The notes under the pieces: model-generated
The model's database searches: none
Seen by the model: only the letters and a program-made list of their open reading frames with translations
What the model was told of the DNA's origin: nothing
Shown: positions 5,967-11,144 of the stretch, piece by piece
Numbering within the stretch: position 1 is the stretch's first letter
Layout of the letters: every line of letters begins with the position of its first letter
Position numbers and translations under genes: made by a program
DNA from: Bacillota bacterium
Lineage (GTDB): Bacteria > Bacillota > Negativicutes > Veillonellales > Negativicoccaceae
Length of the DNA stretch: 11,144 nucleotides
Direction of reading: 5' to 3'
Assembly (NCBI GenBank): GCA_023418435.1
Contig: JAEZZT010000086.1
Coordinates: 1-11,144 of the forward strand

Positions 5967-8543
5967 TTACAATCCTTTCCTCGTCTTGGCATCCCGATTC
6001 ACGCGGAACAATAATTCCATCGCCTCGATCGGAGTCAGACTCATTACATCCAAAGCGGCCAACTCATCCCAAATACCGGTAGCAAACAAATCCTCCATCC
6101 CCGGAGCCGCAGCACTAGTCACCACACCGGCTGAGGGATCCTTGCTCTCCAACTCTTGCAGAATTTTCTCCGCCGTCCGGATCACTTCTGCCGGAATCCC
6201 CGCCAACTCCGCTACATGGACGCCATAGCTGCGATCCGCTTTGCCCGGTACGATGCGGCGAAGAAATTTGACTCCGTCGCGGCCTTCTTTCACGGCTACG
6301 GTAAAATTCACAATCTTGCCATGCTCTTCCGGTAAATCCGTCAACTCATGATAATGAGTGGCAAACAGCGTGAATGCGCCGATCTTTTCGGCAATATAAG
6401 TCATGACCGCCCTCGCTATGCTCATCCCGTCATAGGTACTCGTACCGCGACCGATTTCATCCAAAAGAATCAAACTGTTCTCCGTCGCATGCCGCAAAAT
6501 ATGCGCCACTTCTTTCATCTCGACCATGAAAGTACTTTGGCCGGTAGATATATCGTCACTGGCACCGATTCTCGTAAAAATCCGCTCTACCGGACAAATA
6601 TCCGCCTCGCGTACCGGTAGGAAAGATCCCACTTGCGCCATGATCATCAATACGGCGACCTGGCGCATGTAGGTGGATTTCCCCGCCATGTTCGGTCCCG
6701 TAATCAGCATGGCCTCGCAATCCTCGTGCGAAAGCATCGTGTCATTCGGCACGAATACCTCCTGCATCGTAGCATCCAACACCGGATGACGGCCGTCACG
6801 TATGCAAATTCTTCTGCCCGTATTCAACATCGGTCGGACATAGCGATGTTTGAAAGCCGTTTCCGCCAAGGCCGCCAAACAATCGATCTCGGCAATAATT
6901 CGTGCCGTCTGTTGCATATCGACAATGTAGGGACGAATTTTGTCTTTTATTTCGCGGAAAAGCGTCGCTTCCAATTTTTCGATCGACTCTTGTGCGTGCA
7001 AGACTTTCACTTCGAATTCTTTGAGTTCCGGCGTGATATATCGCTCCGCATTGGCCAATGTCTGTTTTCTCACGAAGTAAGCGGGAATCTCCTTCGTATT
7101 GGAGTGCGGTACTTCGAAATAATATCCGAAGACATTGTTGAAACCGATCTTCAGCTTCATGCCCGTCTTTTCTTTTTCGCTTTCTTCCAACCGGCGAATC
7201 CATTCCCGATTATCTCTGACCAACATGCGCAGTTCATCCAATTGCGCCGAGTATCCCTCTTTGATATAATTCCCGTCTCTCTGCAAGCCGGCGGTATCGG
7301 CAATCCCTCTTTGCAACAAATCCAAGACTTCGCCATGCAAACCGATTTGTTGATGTAAATGTTTCAACAACGGAGCCGCAAAAGAGCCGACTATCTCTTT
7401 CAATGGCTGCAATTTGGCCAACGAATCCCGCAAGGCCAATAAATCCTTCGGCGATGCACTATTGACTTCCACCCTTGTCAAGATTCGTTCAAAATCAAAT
7501 ATACTCGACAATTCGTCGCGCAAATTATCTTTTTGCAGATTATGCTGCAAAAAGTCGCTCAATGCATCCTGTCGCAATGTAATGGCATTGACATCCGTCA
7601 AAGGTGCTTCCAGCCAACGGGACAACATGCGGCCGCCCATGGCAGTGCAAGTCCTGTCCAACAATTCAAAGACGGTCCCTTTTTTACCCCCGTCACGCAA
7701 GTTGTGATTGACCTCCAAATGCCGCAGGCAATCGTGATCCAAATGCATTTGCGATTCCTCTTGCAAGGGCAAGAGCAAACTGAAATGCGACGCCGGTGAT
7801 TTCAACATCTCAGCGACAAATGCCAACAATGACTGCAGGCATGTTTTGACCAACGGGTACTCGGCTAGCCAAGCCTGTTGCAAACTCGCCGGCAACTCCG
7901 AGCGGACGGCAAGACCTTCCCCGCCCAGCTCTTCCACATGCGTCAGCAAAGTGGAACCGAGCCTTGCATGACTGTACGCCCGCAATTGCTCCGCCAATTC
8001 GGCTCCCACCTCGAGAATCAACTCCGAAGGGCGATAAATGCTCAAGGCATCCCACAACTCAGCCGGTTCCGCCTTGGCAAAGCTCCCCCAACGGCATTCG
8101 CCCGTGGACACTTCTGCCAGACACAATGCCACCTCTTTTGCGCCTTCCAACAAATATCCCACATAATTTCGTTGTCGCTCCGGCAAAAAATTTTCCGCCA
8201 GAACCGTCCCCGGAGTGATGACCTTGACCACGCCTCGCTTGACCAATCCCTTGACCTCTTTTGGGTCTTCCAACTGCTCGCAAATGGCGACACGATACCC
8301 CTTTTGGAGCAAGCGATAAATATAATTTTCCGCAGAGTGAAAAGGCACCCCACACATAGGTGCCCTCTCATTATTGCCGGCTGCTCTTCCCGTCAAGGTC
8401 AATTCCAACTCGCGAGAAGCTACTAGGGCATCATCATAAAACATCTCGTAAAAATCCCCAAGACGGAAGAATAGAATCTCTTTGGGATATAACTCTTTGA
8501 GTTCATAATATTGCTCCATCATCGGAGTCAATTTTTTCGCCAT
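5967..8543 (-). CDS. mutS: DNA mismatch repair protein MutS
   Basis: MutS recognises base mismatches and small loops as a dimer and recruits MutL. The full-length protein has 858 aa. The mismatch-wedging motif GDFYEMF puts Phe31 and Glu33 in the FxE positions. Connector, lever and clamp regions follow (KIGFNNVFGYYFEV, about 465-478). The ATPase has Walker A GPNMAGKS (616-623), TGQSTFMVEM, Walker B/signature LLDEIGRGTSTYDG (693-706) and the ATHYHEL switch (728-734). Near the C-terminus GMEDLF (815-820) resembles a clamp-binding pentapeptide, followed by a LTPIEAMELLF helix typical of Firmicutes MutS. ATG 8543 lies 1 nt after the miaB stop with GAGGAAG upstream, so the three genes read as one block. 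Confidence 0.98.
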   Translation of the reverse strand: MAKKLTPMMEQYYELKELYPKEILFFRLGDFYEMFYDDALVASRELELTLTGRAAGNNERAPMCGVPFHSAENYIYRLLQKGYRVAICEQLEDPKEVKGLVKRGVVKVITPGTVLAENFLPERQRNYVGYLLEGAKEVALCLAEVSTGECRWGSFAKAEPAELWDALSIYRPSELILEVGAELAEQLRAYSHARLGSTLLTHVEELGGEGLAVRSELPASLQQAWLAEYPLVKTCLQSLLAFVAEMLKSPASHFSLLLPLQEESQMHLDHDCLRHLEVNHNLRDGGKKGTVFELLDRTCTAMGGRMLSRWLEAPLTDVNAITLRQDALSDFLQHNLQKDNLRDELSSIFDFERILTRVEVNSASPKDLLALRDSLAKLQPLKEIVGSFAAPLLKHLHQQIGLHGEVLDLLQRGIADTAGLQRDGNYIKEGYSAQLDELRMLVRDNREWIRRLEESEKEKTGMKLKIGFNNVFGYYFEVPHSNTKEIPAYFVRKQTLANAERYITPELKEFEVKVLHAQESIEKLEATLFREIKDKIRPYIVDMQQTARIIAEIDCLAALAETAFKHRYVRPMLNTGRRICIRDGRHPVLDATMQEVFVPNDTMLSHEDCEAMLITGPNMAGKSTYMRQVAVLMIMAQVGSFLPVREADICPVERIFTRIGASDDISTGQSTFMVEMKEVAHILRHATENSLILLDEIGRGTSTYDGMSIARAVMTYIAEKIGAFTLFATHYHELTDLPEEHGKIVNFTVAVKEGRDGVKFLRRIVPGKADRSYGVHVAELAGIPAEVIRTAEKILQELESKDPSAGVVTSAAAPGMEDLFATGIWDELAALDVMSLTPIEAMELLFRVNRDAKTRKGL

Positions 8544-8544
8544 G

Positions 8545-9879
8545 TTACTTCCTCTCTACAGGTCTGCCTCGCAATAACCAAGTCTGCGCCTTTTCGGCTT
8601 GTACCTGCAATAAATCGCCAATTTTTATGCCCTCTTCATATGGGAAAATAATCATTTTATTACCGGAAGTACGTCCATACCAATTTTCCGGATTATTCTT
8701 CGTCGGCCCTTCCACCAACACTTCCCAATTCCGACCGACCATCTCCTCATTGAGTTGGAGACTGATTTCGTTTTGGACTGCCATCAACTCTTGCAGGCGA
8801 CGCTTTTTGACCTCCTCATCCACTTGCCCTTGCATCGCGGCGGCCGGTGTTCCCGAACGCTTCGAGAAAAGGAAAGTATAGGCCATGTCGTAACGAAACT
8901 CTTCCAGCATCGCCAAAGTTTCCCGATGCATTTCTTCCGTTTCCCCCGGAAAACCGACAATCAAGTCCGTCGTCAGCACGGCGTTCGGCAATACTTGGCG
9001 AATATATTGCAACAAATCCCTGTAATGCGCCAAGGTATATCCTCGATTCATGCGGCGCAATATTTCGTCCGAACCGCTTTGAATCGGCAAATGCATCTGT
9101 GTACACACCTTCTCGCAAGCGGCAATGGTATCGATCATGTCGCGACTCATATCGCGCGGATGCGATGTCATGTAGCGAATTCTCGCAATTCCATCCACTT
9201 CATTGACGGCACGAAGCAAGTCCGAGAAATCGGTGCCGTCTTGAAAATCCAAACCGTATGCATTGACATTTTGACCGAGCAAAGTAATTTCCTTGTACCC
9301 TTGCTGTGCCAACTCTTCTACTTCACGAACAATGGAATCAATCGGTCGGCTCCATTCTCTACCGCGAACATAGGGCACAATGCAATAAGTGCAAAACTTG
9401 TTGCAACCTTGCATAATAGGTACCCAGGCAAATACATTGCTTTTTCTTTTCGCTTCGATTTCGGTAAAATCCTCGATTTGGGCGCCGCGCATATCCGTCA
9501 TCATCGTATGCGACGCCAGGGCATCGCCACCGCGAATCAACTCTTCCAAATGATGAATATTATAGGGTCCCAACACAAAATCGATGTGGGGCGCTCTCGT
9601 AAATAGATCCTGTTTGTTCTTTTGGGCCATACACCCGGTAATACCGATCAACAATTGCGGGTTGCGCTGTTTCAAATGCTTCAACTCGCCGATCTTGCCG
9701 TACACCTTATTTTCCGCACTTTCTCGGACGCAACAGGTATTGATGATGATCACATCGGCATTTTCCAGTGTTTCGCAAGACCGGTAATCCAATTTTTCCA
9801 ATTGCCCCGCCAAACGCTCCGAATCGCTTTCATTCATCTGGCATCCGTAAGTAATAATATGATATCTTCCTGTGTTCAT
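8545..9879 (-). CDS. miaB: tRNA-2-methylthio-N6-dimethylallyladenosine synthase MiaB
   Basis: MiaB is a radical-SAM methylthiotransferase that converts i6A37 (made by MiaA) to ms2i6A37. The protein has 444 aa. The N-terminal UPF0004 domain has the three cluster-binding cysteines C13 (TYGCQMNESDSE), C49 (NTCCVRESAENK; the neighbour is also Cys) and C83 (TGCMAQ). The radical-SAM core carries CNKFCTYC, with C159, C163 and C166, then VPYVRGREWSRP and LLGQNVNAYG, the last being typical of MiaB rather than RimO or MtaB. The last 65 or so residues form a TRAM domain. ATG 9879 follows AAAGGA/AGGAG and lies 6 nt after the upstream gene. The presence of both miaA and miaB in one operon supports the assignment. 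Confidence 0.98.
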   Translation of the reverse strand: MNTGRYHIITYGCQMNESDSERLAGQLEKLDYRSCETLENADVIIINTCCVRESAENKVYGKIGELKHLKQRNPQLLIGITGCMAQKNKQDLFTRAPHIDFVLGPYNIHHLEELIRGGDALASHTMMTDMRGAQIEDFTEIEAKRKSNVFAWVPIMQGCNKFCTYCIVPYVRGREWSRPIDSIVREVEELAQQGYKEITLLGQNVNAYGLDFQDGTDFSDLLRAVNEVDGIARIRYMTSHPRDMSRDMIDTIAACEKVCTQMHLPIQSGSDEILRRMNRGYTLAHYRDLLQYIRQVLPNAVLTTDLIVGFPGETEEMHRETLAMLEEFRYDMAYTFLFSKRSGTPAAAMQGQVDEEVKKRRLQELMAVQNEISLQLNEEMVGRNWEVLVEGPTKNNPENWYGRTSGNKMIIFPYEEGIKIGDLLQVQAEKAQTWLLRGRPVERK

Positions 9880-9885
9880 AATCTC

Positions 9886-10722
9886 CTATCCTTTGACCGG
9901 CACAATATCCTTGATGGTGATCTTCATCATCTGGACGGACATACCGGTGGTAAATTCAATCTCCTTTTGTACTGCTTTTTGTGTTTTGCGAATGAGCTTT
10001 CTAGCATCTTCGTTATATATCAAAGTAACGGAAAACTCCAATTCCAAACCATTATTTTCTTTCTTCGTTTTGCGAATGGATATATCCTGCAACGAAATCA
10101 CGCCGGGCACCTGTCGGGCGGCATGCTCCATCAAGGACACGATAACGGCATCATTGAATATCAATTTTCCATAATAGCTGAATACCGGTCGTACTACCGT
10201 TTTCTCTTCACTGTCATAGTTTTTTCGTTTGCCTTTGCCGCGCCGGAAAAACGATTTCAGCGGGTCGATTAAATAGCCGCGAAAATGAGGTTTCAATTCC
10301 ATGGTCGGCAAGGGAATGATATGTTTGCCCTCTTTCAAACGAGTCTCATTAGCCAAGCGAATCTCCTGCTCGGTCGCAATGTCTTCAATCCGGACATATT
10401 TTTCCGGTTTGGGCAAGCCCAAGGCATGCGTAATTTTGTGCACCATTCGATCCGACGTACCGAGAATCAGAAGCTTTTCCGGCTGTATTTTGTCCAACGC
10501 CTCCCGAACCGCTTTGACTTGCTCCTCATCTTGAAAAATAGCACGTCGTACCGCTTTCAGGCGGCTGGCTTCCTTCTTGGCGGAAAAGCCGGCCAACAAA
10601 CGATTTTGGTAAATCAAAATCCCATCATCGATAATGCATTCTATATTATTTTCATGTGCCACGACAGATGCGCGATGACTTTTTCCCGTCCCGCTGGGAC
10701 CAATAAAAGCAATCACTTTCAT
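9886..10722 (-). CDS. P-loop NTPase fused to an Asp23/Gls24-like domain, function unknown
   Basis: I do not know a described function. In the 278-aa protein, the N-terminal half starts at once with a Walker A loop, MKVIAFIGPSGTGKS (G8-S15), then an acidic ECIIDDGILIYQNR (28-41), a charged helical stretch (50-80) and a hydrophobic strand KLLILGTSDRM (83-93) that could stand for Walker B. A basic linker (FFRRGKGKRKN, 158-168) leads to the C-terminal part (about 183-274). This part has the Asp23/Gls24 pattern: a strand with LIFNDAVIVSLMEHAARQVPG, a beta-rich middle (LELEFSVTLIYNE), then QKAVQKEIEFTTGMSVQMMKITIKDI. Asp23 proteins are usually envelope-stress or membrane-associated proteins without a P-loop. 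ATG 10722 has AGGA 10-11 nt upstream; GTG 10731 would add three residues but lies too near that site. It is the first gene of the operon. Confidence 0.8.
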   Translation of the reverse strand: MKVIAFIGPSGTGKSHRASVVAHENNIECIIDDGILIYQNRLLAGFSAKKEASRLKAVRRAIFQDEEQVKAVREALDKIQPEKLLILGTSDRMVHKITHALGLPKPEKYVRIEDIATEQEIRLANETRLKEGKHIIPLPTMELKPHFRGYLIDPLKSFFRRGKGKRKNYDSEEKTVVRPVFSYYGKLIFNDAVIVSLMEHAARQVPGVISLQDISIRKTKKENNGLELEFSVTLIYNEDARKLIRKTQKAVQKEIEFTTGMSVQMMKITIKDIVPVKG

Positions 10723-10784
10723 GCACTTCACATCCTACAATCAAAAAAGAAATCTCTTCAATACTGTGAAAATCACTTCTTTTA

Positions 10785-10793
10785 ATTATATCA
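10785..10793 (-). promoter_or_regulatory. Extended -10 promoter of the eight-gene operon
   Basis: The minus strand reads TGATATAAT: a perfect TATAAT (10785-10790) with the upstream TG at the extended -10 position (10792-10793). No good -35 is present; CAAATT lies at 17-nt spacing, as is common for extended -10 promoters. The start site would be near 10778, giving a leader of about 55 nt before ATG 10722. It lies in the only sizeable gap of the cluster, just after the pheT terminator. Confidence 0.7.
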
Positions 10794-10818
10794 TATTATG
10801 CCTTGAAAATTTGGTGAC

Positions 10819-10828
10819 TTGCCGGCAA
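10819..10828. repeat. Perfect 10-bp palindrome upstream of the operon promoter
   Basis: TTGCCGGCAA is fully self-complementary. Its centre lies about 45 bp upstream of the predicted start site, between the pheT terminator and the promoter. It could be a binding site for a dimeric regulator, but one 10-bp palindrome in a 100-bp gap can arise by chance. Confidence 0.35.
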
Positions 10829-10829
10829 T

Positions 10830-10863
10830 AAAATATCCCCGCATAGTAGCGCGGGGACATTTT
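10830..10863 (-). terminator. Terminator after pheT
   Basis: A 7-bp GC-rich stem (TCCCCGC 10836-10842 with GCGGGGA 10851-10857) and an 8-nt loop lie directly after the pheT stop codon. Past one A-C mismatch, the A/T flanks extend the pairing to about 10830-10863. On the minus strand the tail is TATTTTATT. The plus-strand tail is a run of six T, so the hairpin may act in both directions. It isolates the operon below from pheT. Confidence 0.8.
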
Positions 10864-11144
10864 TTAACGCAAAGTACATTGGATGTCTGCCAATGCTTTC
10901 ATAATTTTTTGGATGGACTCCTCTACTTCCGCATCCGTCAAGGTTCTCGAATCCTCGCGGAACACGAGCGAAAAGGCCATGCTCGTCATCCCTTGAGGAA
11001 CCGGCTCACCACGATAGAGATCGAAGAGTTGAATGTCTTTCAACAATCGTCCCCCTGCTTTTTGCATAGTGGAAACCAAGACCTCATGAGTGACATTTTC
11101 CGGCACCAGCAAGGCCAAGTCTCGGGTGATGGCCGGGAAGTGTC
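10864..11144 (-). CDS. pheT: Phenylalanyl-tRNA synthetase beta subunit, C-terminal end only
   Basis: The frame is open from the window edge to TAA at 10864-10866, giving 92 full codons of the 3' end. The visible part is the ferredoxin-fold anticodon-binding (FDX-ACB) domain that closes bacterial PheT: it opens FPAITRDLALLVPE, where FPA-x-RDLA is the family hallmark, continues with LFDLYRGEPVPQGMTSMAFSL (LFD-Y-G in the family) and FRDxRTLTDAEVE-type residues (REDSRTLTDAEVEE), and ends with a short helix. This domain contacts tRNA-Phe in the alpha2-beta2 enzyme. The gene starts outside the window, presumably after pheS. A terminator follows the stop directly. Confidence 0.96.
   Translation of the reverse strand, partial: HFPAITRDLALLVPENVTHEVLVSTMQKAGGRLLKDIQLFDLYRGEPVPQGMTSMAFSLVFREDSRTLTDAEVEESIQKIMKALADIQCTLR

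Noticed and set aside
6633..10272. Several plus-strand open frames of 200-280 codons (6633-7358, 8755-9606, 9622-10272)
   Set aside because: All are antisense to mutS, miaB or the P-loop gene, have unusual composition (rich in His, Arg, Phe and Gln), and have no ribosome site or homology I can see.
10743..10759. Possible leader attenuator (GAAG-AGA-TTTC then T6 on the minus strand)
   Set aside because: The stem is only four weak pairs including a G-U, too unstable for a terminator; there is no alternative pairing or leader peptide to support attenuation.
10766..10776. GTGA-AAA-TCAC inverted repeat near the operon start site
   Set aside because: It resembles half-sites of Crp-type regulators, but the spacer is 3 nt rather than 6, and arms of 4 bp are easily found by chance.
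1..11144. Mobile elements, CRISPR arrays, toxin-antitoxin or defence genes
   Set aside because: No transposase, integrase, direct-repeat array or unexplained coding stretch was found; all long frames belong to known housekeeping genes apart from the P-loop/Asp23 gene.

Overview
The window is a compact, minus-strand chromosomal housekeeping region of a low-to-middle GC Firmicute. The gene order miaB-mutS-mutL-(methyltransferase)-miaA-hfq-ynbB is Firmicutes/Clostridia-like. The protein style, an MutL with the endonuclease motif, and an Asp23-type domain fit a Negativicute of the Veillonellaceae group (Dialister/Megasphaera/Allisonella relatives). That placement is an inference, not a measurement. 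I see no mobile element, CRISPR array, phage gene or sign of recent transfer, and no credible gene on the plus strand.

Layout, read in the direction of transcription (high to low coordinates). The 3' end of pheT (phenylalanyl-tRNA synthetase beta chain) enters at 11144, stops at 10864 and is followed by a hairpin terminator (about 10830-10863). A roughly 100-bp intergenic gap holds an extended -10 promoter (10785-10793) and a perfect 10-bp palindrome further upstream (10819-10828). From this promoter runs a tightly packed eight-gene cluster: a P-loop NTPase fused to an Asp23/Gls24-like domain (to 9886), miaB, mutS, mutL, an RsmJ-like SAM methyltransferase, miaA, hfq and a YnbB-type PLP enzyme (ending at 954). 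Gaps are 6, 1 and 2 nt, then two 4-nt ATGA overlaps, a 41-nt overlap and a very short junction, so co-transcription and translational coupling are very likely.

Downstream is tRNA-Val(GAC) at 836-912, with a near-consensus promoter of its own (929-957) and a hairpin terminator (807-829). No terminator is visible between the eight-gene cluster and the tRNA, so operon transcripts probably run into it. The window ends inside an EamA/DMT-family membrane transporter (783 to 1, C-terminus missing). Its start lies only 23 nt past the tRNA terminator.

Functionally, the cluster joins DNA mismatch repair (MutS/MutL, with no MutH needed because MutL carries the nuclease motif), tRNA A37 modification (MiaA makes i6A, MiaB converts it to ms2i6A), a probable rRNA/RNA methyltransferase and the RNA chaperone Hfq. 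Most of it is ordinary. The least described item is the first gene, the P-loop/Asp23 fusion. No stretch longer than 300 bases lacks a gene.
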